From the NCBI GenBank assembly GCA_050012135.1, contig JBEKHT010000005.1, forward strand, positions 15,138 through 79,137: a stretch of DNA of 64,000 nucleotides, written 5' to 3'. The translations under genes and the position numbers were made by a program. The first letter of the stretch is position 1. Each line of letters starts with the position of its first letter. Shown here piece after piece: positions 50,169-59,732 of this stretch. Under the pieces are notes generated by a model that had not been told where the DNA came from, made no database searches, and saw only the letters and a list, made by a program, of their open reading frames with translations. The DNA comes from JBEKHT01 sp050012135 (GTDB lineage: Bacteria > Chloroflexota > Anaerolineae > Anaerolineales > RBG-16-64-43).

Positions 50169-51515
50169 ATGCCGAGAAGACGAGTTCTCATCATGGGCGC
50201 GGCGGGTCGCGATTTCCACAACTTCAACCTGGTTTATCGCCACAACCCGGAGGCCGAGGTGGTTGCCTTCACCGCCACCCAGATCCCCAATATTGAGAAC
50301 CGAATCTACCCGGCGGAGCTGGCGGGCCGGCTCTACCCGCAGGGCATCCCGATTTATCCTGAGAGCGAACTCGAGCAGCTCATCCGCGATCGGAAGATCG
50401 AAGAAGTGGTCTTCGCCTACAGTGACATCTCGCACGAAGCCGTCATGCATCGAGCCTCGCAGGTAATCGCCTGCGGCGCGGATTTCCGAATGCTGGGAAC
50501 CAGGGCTACTCAGCTGAAATCGAAGCTGCCCGTGGTTTCCGTCTGTGCCGTGCGGACGGGCTCGGGGAAGAGCCAGACTTCCCGCCGGGTGGCCACCCTC
50601 CTGCGCGGCCTGGGGTACCGCGTCGCCGTGGTGCGGCATCCGATGCCCTACGGAAACCTGGTGGCCCAGGCAGTCCAACGTTTCGCCAGCCTGGACGATC
50701 TCGACGAGTTCAACTGCACCATTGAGGAGCGCGAGGAGTATGAGCCCCATCTTGCGCTCGGGGTTGTCGTCTTTGCAGGAGTGGACTACGAGCGAATCCT
50801 TCGGCAAGCGGAGAAAGAGGTCGACGTGATCGTGTGGGATGGCGGCAACAACGATCTCCCGTTCTTCGTCAGTGATTTCAAGATCGTGATCGCCGATCCC
50901 CTCCGGCCCGGCCATGAGAGCCGCTACTTCCCCGGGGAAGCGAACGCGCGGTCGGCCGATGTGCTCATCATCAACAAGGTCGACACTGCTTCCAAGGAAT
51001 CCGTCGCCGCCGTGCGCGAGAACCTGACTCGTTTGAATCCTTCCGCCCTGATCATCGAGGCGGCCTCCCCTCTGCGGGTCGAGGATCCAGCGGCGATCGC
51101 GGGCAAGAAGGTGCTGGCCGTGGAGGATGGCCCGACCCTCACCCACGGCGAGATGGCCTTTGGGGCCGCTTGGCTTGCGGCAAAACAGTTCGGGGCGGCG
51201 GAGATTATTGATCCCCGGCCCTATGCGGTCGGATCAATCCAAAGGACCTATGAGAAATACGCGACGACCGGCGCGGTCCTGCCCGCCATGGGATACAGCG
51301 CGGAGCAGATGCAGGAGCTGTCCCAGACGATAGACAACTCTCCCGCCGAGCTGGTCCTGATCGGAACACCCATTGACCTAGGTCGAATCATCCGGATTAA
51401 CAAACCCTCGCAACGGGTCCGCTACGAGTTGCAGGAGATTGGACAACCCACCCTTGCGGACCTCCTGACGGCCAAGTTCGGCCTGCGGGCAAGCCGTCCC
51501 TCCTCCTCCGGATAG
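50169..51515 (+). CDS. Cyclic 2,3-diphosphoglycerate synthetase-like P-loop protein
   Basis: 448 residues. Opens RVLIMGAAGRDFHNFNLVYR, with a Rossmann-like first domain (1-120). A P-loop follows, CAVRTGSGKSQTSRRVATLL (GSGKS at 131-135), then VIVWDGGNNDLPFF and DVLIINKVDTAS, resembling a GTPase NKxD. Layout and length match the archaeal enzyme that closes 2,3-bisphosphoglycerate into the cyclic form with ATP, and bacterial homologues usually annotated the same or as a GTPase. Whether this bacterium makes the cyclic compound is unknown. ATG has GGAG upstream. It follows argS by 61 bases and precedes the DNA methyltransferase by 30. Confidence 0.75.
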   Translation: MPRRRVLIMGAAGRDFHNFNLVYRHNPEAEVVAFTATQIPNIENRIYPAELAGRLYPQGIPIYPESELEQLIRDRKIEEVVFAYSDISHEAVMHRASQVIACGADFRMLGTRATQLKSKLPVVSVCAVRTGSGKSQTSRRVATLLRGLGYRVAVVRHPMPYGNLVAQAVQRFASLDDLDEFNCTIEEREEYEPHLALGVVVFAGVDYERILRQAEKEVDVIVWDGGNNDLPFFVSDFKIVIADPLRPGHESRYFPGEANARSADVLIINKVDTASKESVAAVRENLTRLNPSALIIEAASPLRVEDPAAIAGKKVLAVEDGPTLTHGEMAFGAAWLAAKQFGAAEIIDPRPYAVGSIQRTYEKYATTGAVLPAMGYSAEQMQELSQTIDNSPAELVLIGTPIDLGRIIRINKPSQRVRYELQEIGQPTLADLLTAKFGLRASRPSSSG

Positions 51516-51545
51516 GCAGGAGAGGGAGTCCCCTCCAGGTTCCGC

Positions 51546-52868
51546 ATGACTCGAGGCCCTTCCATTCAGTTGGATTGGTCCGGCAAGGGGGAGATCGAAT
51601 ACCCTCCGGGTCAGCTGGCACTGCGGGCCGAGGTCTACCCCGGCGTCCCCCCGCCGCCCCCCACCGAATACAGCCACCTTATCCTCGGCGACAATCTTCT
51701 GGCCATGACCGCGCTGCTCCCCCAGTTCAAGAGCCAGTTCCGCTTGATTTACGCGGATCCCCCGTTTGGAACAGGAAAGGGGTTCTCGCGTCGCATTGGG
51801 CAAGGAGAGGACTCCCGGAAACCCGAGTCCTGGCGGCTTGGGGACGGCTACCAGGACATCTGGTCAAGCCTGGAGGAGTATCTTTCCTGGCTTTATCCTC
51901 GACTGGTTCTGATGCGGGAACTGCTGGCGGAGGATGGAACTCTCTACCTGCACCTGGATTGGCGGTTCGTCCACTACGCCCGACTGCTACTCGACGAGAT
52001 CTTCGGCCGGGATCACTTCCTGAATGAGGTCATTTGGGTCTACCACGGGCCTTCGCCGGTCCGGGCCTACTTCAACCGGAAGCACGACACTCTGTTGACG
52101 TACCGGAAGGGCGATCAACACCTGTTCCGGGCTGATCGAGTGCGCGTCCCCTACAATCCGTCCACGCGAAGAACCTTTGCCTCCTCCAAACGCGCAGGTT
52201 TTGGCAAAACGCCGGACCTGGAGCGAGGAAAGGTTCCCGAGGACTGGTGGTATTTTCCCGTGGTGGCCCGACTGCACCGCGAGCGAACGGGTTACCCCAC
52301 CCAGAAGCCAGAGGCCTTGCTGGAGCGCGTTCTCCTGGCTTCCAGCGATCCCGGAGACTGGGTAGGCGACTTCTTCTGCGGATCAGGGACCACCTTGCGG
52401 GTGGCCGAAGGTCTGGGGCGCAAATGGGTCGGGGTCGATCTTCTTCCCCAGGCCATCCTGATCGGCCTGCGCCGCATGACGCTCGCTCGAGCCGCGCCGT
52501 TCGTCCTAGAAGAAGCGCTGAAGGCAGGGGTTCCCAAGCAGGCGGCCGCCGAGAGGCTCGACGGCAAACTGAACGTGGCGGCCGAGAGCACCGGGGAAGG
52601 GATCCGTGTTCGTCTTCAGGACTTCCGGCCCTGCGAACCACAGGGCTTTCCGACTTCTCTCGACTTCTGGGAAGTGGACTTCGACTACCGACCGCCCGTT
52701 TTCCGCAGTATGGCGCAGGGAGCTCGACCCTGGCGCGGGGGATCCGCTCCCACAACCCTGGAGCATGTCTATCCGTCCGCCGGCCAATACACGGTCCGGG
52801 TCCAAGCCTTCAGCGCGGGAGGCAACCTCGCGGCAACGCAGTTCGGTTTTCGGTGGAAGGGTGATTAG
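51546..52868 (+). CDS. Solitary DNA methyltransferase (beta-class N4/N6) with C-terminal extension
   Basis: 440 residues. Motif IV is IYADPPFGTG (Asp71-Phe74); motif X/I come later as YPTQKPEALLERVL and GDFFCGSGTTLRVAEG (276-283), the beta-class order of adenine-N6 or cytosine-N4 methylases. The target-recognition region lies between about 150 and 240. After residue 340 there is an extension ending EHVYPSAGQYTVRVQAFSAGG, which resembles a PKD/Ig-like strand pattern also seen in some type III Mod-like proteins. No restriction or translocase gene lies beside it. Its stop overlaps the stop of the convergent response regulator gene by 4 bases. Confidence 0.88.
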   Translation: MTRGPSIQLDWSGKGEIEYPPGQLALRAEVYPGVPPPPPTEYSHLILGDNLLAMTALLPQFKSQFRLIYADPPFGTGKGFSRRIGQGEDSRKPESWRLGDGYQDIWSSLEEYLSWLYPRLVLMRELLAEDGTLYLHLDWRFVHYARLLLDEIFGRDHFLNEVIWVYHGPSPVRAYFNRKHDTLLTYRKGDQHLFRADRVRVPYNPSTRRTFASSKRAGFGKTPDLERGKVPEDWWYFPVVARLHRERTGYPTQKPEALLERVLLASSDPGDWVGDFFCGSGTTLRVAEGLGRKWVGVDLLPQAILIGLRRMTLARAAPFVLEEALKAGVPKQAAAERLDGKLNVAAESTGEGIRVRLQDFRPCEPQGFPTSLDFWEVDFDYRPPVFRSMAQGARPWRGGSAPTTLEHVYPSAGQYTVRVQAFSAGGNLAATQFGFRWKGD

Positions 52869-53545
52869 GTCTTGCGACCCGCCTCGGGCACATCCAGGCG
52901 GTAGCCCATCCCGCGGATCGTCTTGAGGTAGCGAGGATGATCGGGATCCGCTTCCACCACCTGTCGGAGCCAGGATACGTGCACATCCAGGGTCCGGGTG
53001 TCACCGGTGTAGTCGGTTTCCCAGACGGCTTTGAGAAGGAACTTTCTGGTCAGCAGCTGGCCCGGGTGTCGCATCAGGACCTCGAGCAGGCGAGCCTGCT
53101 TGGGGGTGACATGATCCTCTCTTCCACCACAGCTCACCTTGCCCTGGGCCAGATTGAGTTTGATGGGGCCCACCTGCAGGCAACTATCTTCGTCCCCCGG
53201 CATCAATCGCTGGACGGCGTTGATCAACTTGCGAGGGGTGAAAGGCGGAACGAGTACCGCGCTGGCGCCCGCCTCGGCTAGATTCTCGAGCTGGGCTCGG
53301 GTGATCAGGACGATAGGGCACCCGTTCAGTTTTGAATGCAGGGTGCGCGAGAGACGCACCCCGCTGGTCCGAAGCGAGACGGCATCCAATACGACGACAT
53401 CGGGAGCGGTCGCGCGCGCACGTTCGATCGCCTTGTGGGGGGAATTCTCCACCATCAAGGCAAAACCTTTTTTTAGCAAAGCCGATCCCTGAGACGGGAT
53501 CGTGGTTCGCTCGCTCTCGATGAGAAGGATCTTCGCCGACGGCAT
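52865..53545 (-). CDS. OmpR-type response regulator with degenerate receiver
   Basis: 226 residues. The C-terminal winged helix (about 130-222) is standard: VTPKQARLLEVLMRHPGQLL, DTRTLDVHVSWLRQ and YLKTIRGMGYRL. The N-terminal receiver keeps the fold and Asp54 (VVVLDAVS) but has lost key residues: the acidic pair is reduced to Glu10-Ser11 in LLIESERT, and the invariant Lys is Pro (VLVPPFTP, Pro100). It therefore may not be switched by phosphorylation. No kinase is adjacent. The nearest promoter region is the 147-base gap shared with the divergent PfkB gene. Confidence 0.88.
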   Translation of the reverse strand: MPSAKILLIESERTTIPSQGSALLKKGFALMVENSPHKAIERARATAPDVVVLDAVSLRTSGVRLSRTLHSKLNGCPIVLITRAQLENLAEAGASAVLVPPFTPRKLINAVQRLMPGDEDSCLQVGPIKLNLAQGKVSCGGREDHVTPKQARLLEVLMRHPGQLLTRKFLLKAVWETDYTGDTRTLDVHVSWLRQVVEADPDHPRYLKTIRGMGYRLDVPEAGRKT

Positions 53546-53692
53546 TCAGTTTGTGGACCCGGGAATGGAGCAGCGCTCCATTCGACCAGATTGTGGATGG
53601 AGCCGCTGTAGAGGCTATTATATACTTTTCGCCAAGGGGCATGCAAGGCAGCAAGAAAACCACAACAATCGCTCGACCTGTGCGAAGGAGAA

Positions 53693-54715
53693 ATGGCTGG
53701 AATCGAGATTCCCGAGTTGGTCATGGTCGGCACGCTCAGCGAAAGCTACACCATCTCGCCGAACGGCGAAGTCTTCCTGGCGCTTCCGGGCGGGAGCGCC
53801 CTGTCGTCTGCGGTCGGAGCTAGGGTCTGGACCCACCTTCCGGTCGGCCTGGTCGCGCGGGTGGGCGAGAACTACCCCCAGGCCCGTCTGGCCGAGATGC
53901 GACAACGAGGAATCGACACCAGCGGAGTCCGCGTTCTGCCGGGTTCGTACCCCTGCGCCTCCTTCCGCTGCTACCGTTCGTGGGATGAACACTCCGAGCG
54001 CGATCCGGTTCGGCACTTCGCAAGGCTCGGGGCACCCTTGCCCAAGGATCTCACCCCCTACACTTCACCCGAAGAAGGGGAACAGGCCCGGGAAAGTTTC
54101 GCACCCACGGCCGTGAGGCCCGCAGATTTTCCATTGAGTTACCGGGGAGTCCGCGGCGTGCACCTGGCACCCGGTCACCTGGTCACTCATCTCACCCTAC
54201 CCGTCAGCCTCCGTCAAACCGGCTTGGCGACACTCACCCTCGATCCCTCCGCGCGCTATATGCAGCCGTCTCTGCTACGTGACCTGCCCATGCTTCTGCG
54301 AGGCTTGACGGCCCTGCTCGTCGCCGAGGGAAAGGCGCGTGTTCTTTTCAGAGAGTTGACCCGCGATCCCCAAGAGATGGCCGAACGATTGGCCGAGGCC
54401 GGGCCCCAGGTGGTCGCGATCAAGCGCGGCCCGCTGGGGTGCTGGCTTTTCGACTCCCAATCCGGGGAGCATTTTCAATTGCCGGCTTACCCGGTTGCCT
54501 CTCCCCGCAATCCGACCGGCGTCGGGGATGCCTTCTCGGGGGGGTTCCTGGCGGGATGGTGCGAGACCTTGAATCCGCTGGAAGCTGCTCTGCGGGGCAG
54601 TGTTTCCGCCTCGCTGGCCATCGAGGCCGCCAGCCCTTGGGAGGCTCTGGAGCGAAGCGCAGACTTGGCAGAGGCAAGGCTGAGTTTCCTCCGGTCCCGA
54701 GTGGCAGCCCAATGA
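53693..54715 (+). CDS. PfkB-family carbohydrate kinase
   Basis: 340 residues of the ribokinase fold. The ATP-site signature NPTGVGDAFSGGFLAGW holds catalytic Asp279 and the anion hole. VFLALPGGSALSSAVGARVW matches the N-terminal substrate block, with GG for sugar contact, and VAIKRGPLGCWLF comes before the ATP site. It is divergent in the middle (about 95-160), so the substrate (ribose, fructose, nucleoside or other) cannot be told. Good ribosome site AAGGAG. A TATTATATACT sequence lies upstream near 53618-53628 as a possible -10 region. Confidence 0.85.
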   Translation: MAGIEIPELVMVGTLSESYTISPNGEVFLALPGGSALSSAVGARVWTHLPVGLVARVGENYPQARLAEMRQRGIDTSGVRVLPGSYPCASFRCYRSWDEHSERDPVRHFARLGAPLPKDLTPYTSPEEGEQARESFAPTAVRPADFPLSYRGVRGVHLAPGHLVTHLTLPVSLRQTGLATLTLDPSARYMQPSLLRDLPMLLRGLTALLVAEGKARVLFRELTRDPQEMAERLAEAGPQVVAIKRGPLGCWLFDSQSGEHFQLPAYPVASPRNPTGVGDAFSGGFLAGWCETLNPLEAALRGSVSASLAIEAASPWEALERSADLAEARLSFLRSRVAAQ

Positions 54716-55102
54716 AGTCAACTCGAACCGATCCGTTGGATGAGCCGGCGGACTCCGCCCGGGCGGATGCGGTCCTGGAGTGGACGAGGTAGACACAGCG
54801 CATCCCGGCTCCCACGGGATGCGAACCGCAGCGGGCCCACTTCCTTCTCGACCATCTTTCCATCGACCGTCTTTCCAAAACCCAGACAGATGAAGGCGGA
54901 TCGGCGTAGGCCTTGAACTGGGGGCCGGGTCGACCGATGTCAATATCCGCTGGCGCCTGGGATTGCCCTCCCTGCGTGTCGGCCTAGCGAAGGGCGGGGA
55001 GGCTCACCCCCCGGAGTCGAGTCAGTGTCCCTCTCGCAAGCGGCGTCTCCGTTTCTCGGTCTTGGACTTAGGCGAGGCTCTTCCAGGGACTCCCTGAGGG
55101 CC
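54716..55102. other. Convergent intergenic region
   Basis: 387 bases between the convergent PfkB and acyl-CoA synthetase genes. A perfect 8-bp hairpin, GCATCCCG/CGGGATGC (54800-54822, 7-base loop), is likely a terminator, and a second GC hairpin lies near 54995-55014. No protein gene is convincing. Confidence 0.45.
54800..54822. terminator. Hairpin after PfkB gene
   Basis: Perfect 8-bp stem GCATCCCG/CGGGATGC with a 7-base loop, 84 bases after the kinase stop. No T-run follows. Confidence 0.4.
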
Positions 55103-57211
55103 TTATGGATCGCCCGCGCCGAGGGTGGCACGGACATCGACTGCAAATGCCCCTTCCCCCTGCCCCAGGACGATCAAGGGGTTGATCTCGACGGATTCCA
55201 ATGCGGGATACGTCAACAGAAGTCCGCCGAGCGCGGCGAGGGTGCGGCTCACCGCCATCCGGTCGCCAGCTGGGATATCGCGGAAGCCCTTCAATCTCCG
55301 ACCTGCCCAGGTGTCGGCCAGGAGAAGGTCCACATCGCAGGGCCGAACCGGAGCAAGGGCAAAAGCCACATCGCCAATTCCCTCCACTTCCTTTCCTCCC
55401 AGTCCGAACATCACCAGCGGGCCAAACTGCGGGTCGCGCAGGGCGCCTACGATCACCTCCTGCCCCGGGGTGATCATCTGCTGAACCAGGAGCGGCCCCG
55501 GGCGGTCTTTCCCGCCCAAACGAATCTGCATCTCGTGAAAGACCTTGGACACCTCCGCTTCGCGGCCGACCCCCAGCCGAACCCCTCCCTGTTCGGACTT
55601 GTGAACAATCTCTGGACTGGCCGCCTTGATCGCCACGGGGTACCCAATTCTCGCGGCCGCCTCCCGGGCTTCTCGCTCTGAGCTGACCACTTCCCACTCG
55701 GGGATGGACACCCCGCCGCTCTCCACGAGCCGGAAAGCCAGGGCGGCAGGGAGAGGCCCCGCAGGCCCTTCAACCGGCAATCCTTGAATCCCCGCGGACC
55801 GCGGTGCGGGCACCGCGATGGCCGGTTCGTCCAAGACGGCCAGCATGCTGCGCCGGGCCCAAAGCGCGCCGACCGCCGCTACCGCACGCTCGGGCGTCGG
55901 ATAGTCGGCGATCCCCGCCTTGCGAAAGACTGCCCTGGCCGGCTCCGCCAGGGTCCCCCCCAGGACGCACACGACACAAGGTTTGGCCGCGCCCTGCAGC
56001 ACCGGGACCAGGGCGCGAGCCACTTCTTCGGTCGAAAACATGGGCGGCGGAACGATCACGACCACCAGCACATTCACGTTGGGGTCTTCCAAGAGGATCC
56101 TTGCGCAAGTCGCATGCTGCTGCGGACCTCCAGAGGCCAGCGTGTCGATGGGGTTCTCGAGACCGGCGGCCGGAGGCAGGAGCGTGCGGAGCTGATCTTG
56201 CGTCCGGCTCGACAGTCCTGACAGCTCAAGGTGACAGCCTTCGCACGAATCAGCGGCGATTACCCCGGGACCGCCCGCATTCGTGAGGATTGCCAGGCCC
56301 GGGCCCTCGGGCAGGGGCGTCTCGGCAAAGCAACGGGACCAATCGATGAGTTCGTCGAACGTTCGCGCCCGGACAATTCCACAACGGCGAAAAGCGGCCT
56401 CGTACGCCCGATCGCTGCCCGCCAGCGCGCCTGTGTGGGATGCCGCCGCGCGGCTGCCCGCACGCGTTGCCCCCACCTTCATGGCGACCAGGGGCTTGGC
56501 CCGCGTCACCTGGGCGCATGTCTGGACGAACCGCTCTCCAGAGCGCACCCCCTCCAGGTAAAGTGCGATGCTGCGCGTGTTTCTGTCCTCCGCTAAGGAC
56601 AGCAGCGCATCACATTCGGTGAGGTCCGCTGCGTTCCCCAGGCTGACCAGTCGGGAGATTCCCCAGCCCTCGTGGTGGGCCCAATCCAGAATCCCCGCAC
56701 AGGCAGCTCCCGAGTGGGAGATAAAAGCCAGGCCGCCCGGAAGGTGCTCGTAGGAAAACAGAAAGGTGGTGTCCAGAGGAATACGGGTATCGATGACCCC
56801 TATGCAGTTGGGTCCCATGACCCGAATGTTGTGCGCCGCGGCCGCAGCGATCAGATCTCGTTCCAGCTCAGCGCCTTTGAGGCCGGACTCGCGAAACCCT
56901 CCGGCTTGGACGATGGCCGCCTTCACCCCATGATCGCCACATGCACTGAGGACCTCCGCAACGCTTTGGGCCGGAACCAGGATGACGGCAAGATCGACGG
57001 GCGCCTCGATCTCGTCGAGGGATCGGTACACGCGCACGCCTTCCCAGCTTCCTCCCTCCGGATGAACCAAGAAAACGGGCACAGGGGATGTCCTCAGCAG
57101 GTTGCGTGCGAGGCCATACCCGAGCTTGGTCGGGCTGCGCGAGATGCCGATGGCCACAATGGCATTGGGATGGAAGAAGTATTGCATCGGGTCGGCAGGC
57201 AAGGTCCTCAC
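55103..57211 (-). CDS. ADP-forming acyl-CoA synthetase (acetate-CoA ligase type), fused alpha-beta
   Basis: Interconverts acyl-CoA plus ADP and phosphate with acid plus ATP, often giving ATP by fermentation. 702 residues. The CoA-binding domain begins YFFHPNAIVAIGISRSPTKLGYGL; the succinyl-CoA-ligase-like part has the phospho-His259 in ASHTGALAG and SHSGAACAGILDWA. From about residue 485 the ATP-grasp domain follows (GYPVAIKAASPEIVHKSEQGGV; LVQQMITPGQEVIVGALRDPQFG), ending VEINPLIV. Start uncertain: GTG 57211 or ATG 57187. It follows the GH36 gene by 42 bases. Acid substrate not predictable. Confidence 0.9.
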   Translation of the reverse strand: MRTLPADPMQYFFHPNAIVAIGISRSPTKLGYGLARNLLRTSPVPVFLVHPEGGSWEGVRVYRSLDEIEAPVDLAVILVPAQSVAEVLSACGDHGVKAAIVQAGGFRESGLKGAELERDLIAAAAAHNIRVMGPNCIGVIDTRIPLDTTFLFSYEHLPGGLAFISHSGAACAGILDWAHHEGWGISRLVSLGNAADLTECDALLSLAEDRNTRSIALYLEGVRSGERFVQTCAQVTRAKPLVAMKVGATRAGSRAAASHTGALAGSDRAYEAAFRRCGIVRARTFDELIDWSRCFAETPLPEGPGLAILTNAGGPGVIAADSCEGCHLELSGLSSRTQDQLRTLLPPAAGLENPIDTLASGGPQQHATCARILLEDPNVNVLVVVIVPPPMFSTEEVARALVPVLQGAAKPCVVCVLGGTLAEPARAVFRKAGIADYPTPERAVAAVGALWARRSMLAVLDEPAIAVPAPRSAGIQGLPVEGPAGPLPAALAFRLVESGGVSIPEWEVVSSEREAREAAARIGYPVAIKAASPEIVHKSEQGGVRLGVGREAEVSKVFHEMQIRLGGKDRPGPLLVQQMITPGQEVIVGALRDPQFGPLVMFGLGGKEVEGIGDVAFALAPVRPCDVDLLLADTWAGRRLKGFRDIPAGDRMAVSRTLAALGGLLLTYPALESVEINPLIVLGQGEGAFAVDVRATLGAGDP

Positions 57212-57253
57212 CCCAGGGGTGTTCCCCCTTGCAAACGAAATCCCAGTCAGCCC

Positions 57254-59665
57254 CTACTCATACCAGACCCGCAGCACCGCCTGCTGGTCAAAGGACAAGG
57301 CGAACTCCCAAGTGCTCGAGCCGCGGTCTTTTCCTTGGACCGCCTGGCCGTCGATCTCGGCACGGATAGGCCGGGTTGGGATCGCCAGGAGCACTTTTCC
57401 TTCCGCCTTCCGGCCCATGCGAAGTTGGCAAACCGCCACTCCTTCCTGCGCAGTCCAGATCGCCACCTCGCGCCCCTGGGAGGCATGGAGCGTGCTCCCA
57501 ACCCAGGAGGCCGTCCCTCTTCTCGGGAAAGCGGCCAGGAGTCGACATCCATGCGGTTCAATCCCCTTCAGCGAGATCCGCTTCCCTCGCAGTTCGTATA
57601 GCTCATCGTCCCAAAAGCTGTGGACGAACATTCCCTCCAGCCAACCCATGCGCTCGAGCGGCACCTCCACGTCTTCTTCCTGGTCATTCCAGTTGAAGAC
57701 CGCCAGAGTGGTCCATTCTCCTAGCGCGCCCTGGTGATTGACGAGGACCAGCGAGGGGCAGTCACGATCCGCCCAGTCGAGGATCCGGCCCGCCTCGCCT
57801 TGAACAGGAAGCAGCGCCTGGGCCATTCGAAGAGAAGGCTCCGATAGGAACCGCAAATCATCCGAAAACACAATCATCCCGCCCGAAACGGCCAGCGCGG
57901 TCGCAAGAGACTGCCTTTCCGCCCTAGAAAGGTTGCTGTCGATTTCGCGCACGATCAGACAATCCGGATCATTGAGCCACCATCGGTGGCTGAGCACGCT
58001 GCGCGTGAGCGCGTTGCGGATGGCATTCCTCGCGGCTGGAAAAGCAGGATCGTCGCGAAGGTAGCGTGTGAGCGGCCGGAATCTAGGGTACCAGTTTCGA
58101 TCTACGTCCTCCCCAATCCGCATGGCGTCGAACACCCCGATTCCCGAACCCAGTGGGCAACCACATCCGACCAGAAAGGTCTCCTCTCCGGCTGCCTCGC
58201 GAATCACCTCAAGCGCTCGGCGCAACGCCTGAGCTCTCGTCCGCGTGGGGTCCGCGTACCTACCGCGCAGGGCCCCGGCGTAGAGGAAATCAAGCTTCAA
58301 GTATCCAAACCCCCACTCCGCCACCGCGGCCCGAATCAGTTCTCGCAGGTGTCCCAGGACCTCGGGGCGGGTGGGGTCGAGCGCTCCTCCAAAGCTGTCA
58401 AGAGCATATCCGGCAGAGGCGCGGCCGAACAGTCTGCCCCGCAGAAGCCATTCGGGATGTTGCCTGGCCAGCTGCGAAGAGCCCTTCGCCAAGAAGGGGG
58501 CCAGCCACAAGCCGGGTGTGAACCCCGCTTGGCGGATCTTTCCTGTCAGCCAGCGAAAGTCGTTGGGGAACCTTTCGTTGCGCCTGCCCCAGTCTCCCAC
58601 CTCGGCCTCATAACCGTCATCGAGTTGAATGACGTCAATCGGCAGACGGGACCGTCCCTGTCTTGCTGCTTCCACATTGGCGAGCAGGTCGGCTTCGCCT
58701 ATCTTCCTGAAAAACTGATACCAGCTGCACCAGCCGACGGGCTCATCCTTCGGAATTCGTGCCTGATTCGCCGCGCCGACGCACCCCAGGTATTCTCGCA
58801 GGAAGTCCTCTCCGCCGGCGCCCAGGAGCAAACAGGCCCAATCCGTGGCGAATGCGCGCCTCGGATCCAGGCGCACGCCATCCCCGCTCTCCCGCAACCA
58901 GAGGGAAGGGGCGAACCGATCCAGCCAAACCTCGGCGCTGCCGAAAGCTTCTTTTTGGGAAAGGAACCCTGCGACCAGGTTGGCGCCCCCGCCCAGGTCA
59001 TTCAGGCTCGTAAACATCTCCGAGAGGAAATGGCCGGGATGCCCAGGGATCCGGGTGCCTCCGTTGTCATGCATCGGGGACTGCAAGGGGCCAAGCTTGA
59101 AATGCGGCATGCGCTCGTGCTCGCGCAGGCTTCCAGCAAAGCTCCAACTCTGCCATCCGTTGACAAAGCAGCTGAGGGGACCCGGAGAATCCGAAAGGCG
59201 CAAGGCGCCTGGAGACACAGAGGCCAGGGGTCCGCGCAGCATGCTCGTGATCCAGGAGCGCGAGGCCTCGCGCAGGGCCCTCGGCCCCACGCGCAACAGG
59301 TCAATACGATCGAGCCAGACCTCGTGCGCTCCACGGTTTTCAAGACGCGCACGCCAGAGAAACAGCGGTTTCTCTCGCGCCAGGGCAAACTCCACGCAAA
59401 TCCACAGCCCCTCCCTTCCCAGTTCACGGTCAAGAAGCAGGTTGTCGACCGGCCCAACCCCGCCAATCTCGCCTGATTCGGAGGAAACCGAGCTGCCCTC
59501 CAGCGATCCCACCCACGCGGCTCGGCCTTTCTGGTCGGTCCAGGCGGCTCCCATCCTTGCCCCCTCCACGAGCGGGACCAGGCGGGTCTTCCGGTAGAGG
59601 CTCCACGTGCCTTCTTTCGGCCGCAGATCGAATTGATAGAGGGGACTGGAGAGGGAGACAGACAT
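57254..59665 (-). CDS. GH36-family glycosidase (alpha-galactosidase-like)
   Basis: 803 residues. An N-terminal beta domain (about 1-290) contains the NGWQSWSFAGSL block. The barrel follows with WCSWYQFF and VIQLDDGYE, the nucleophile Asp459 in YLKLDFLYAGAL, and the acid/base Asp520 in RIGEDVDRNW, 61 residues later as in the family. A C-terminal beta domain (about 640-803) follows. It hydrolyses alpha-galactosides or related sugars. No signal peptide, so it acts in the cytosol on imported sugar, although no sugar transporter is adjacent. ATG at 59665 lies well after the promoter at 59703; an earlier in-frame ATG at 59773 would be upstream of it. Confidence 0.9.
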   Translation of the reverse strand: MSVSLSSPLYQFDLRPKEGTWSLYRKTRLVPLVEGARMGAAWTDQKGRAAWVGSLEGSSVSSESGEIGGVGPVDNLLLDRELGREGLWICVEFALAREKPLFLWRARLENRGAHEVWLDRIDLLRVGPRALREASRSWITSMLRGPLASVSPGALRLSDSPGPLSCFVNGWQSWSFAGSLREHERMPHFKLGPLQSPMHDNGGTRIPGHPGHFLSEMFTSLNDLGGGANLVAGFLSQKEAFGSAEVWLDRFAPSLWLRESGDGVRLDPRRAFATDWACLLLGAGGEDFLREYLGCVGAANQARIPKDEPVGWCSWYQFFRKIGEADLLANVEAARQGRSRLPIDVIQLDDGYEAEVGDWGRRNERFPNDFRWLTGKIRQAGFTPGLWLAPFLAKGSSQLARQHPEWLLRGRLFGRASAGYALDSFGGALDPTRPEVLGHLRELIRAAVAEWGFGYLKLDFLYAGALRGRYADPTRTRAQALRRALEVIREAAGEETFLVGCGCPLGSGIGVFDAMRIGEDVDRNWYPRFRPLTRYLRDDPAFPAARNAIRNALTRSVLSHRWWLNDPDCLIVREIDSNLSRAERQSLATALAVSGGMIVFSDDLRFLSEPSLRMAQALLPVQGEAGRILDWADRDCPSLVLVNHQGALGEWTTLAVFNWNDQEEDVEVPLERMGWLEGMFVHSFWDDELYELRGKRISLKGIEPHGCRLLAAFPRRGTASWVGSTLHASQGREVAIWTAQEGVAVCQLRMGRKAEGKVLLAIPTRPIRAEIDGQAVQGKDRGSSTWEFALSFDQQAVLRVWYE

Positions 59666-59702
59666 AGGTGCGGGACTCAGGCCTGAATTGACCGATGGCA
59701 CG

Positions 59703-59732
59703 AGTATACGCTCGCCCACGACCATGTTGCAA
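59703..59732 (-). promoter_or_regulatory. GH36 promoter
   Basis: Minus strand TTGCAA (-35, 59732-59727), 18-base spacer, TATACT (-10, 59708-59703). The -35 hexamer is self-complementary and overlaps the plus-strand promoter. Confidence 0.6.
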
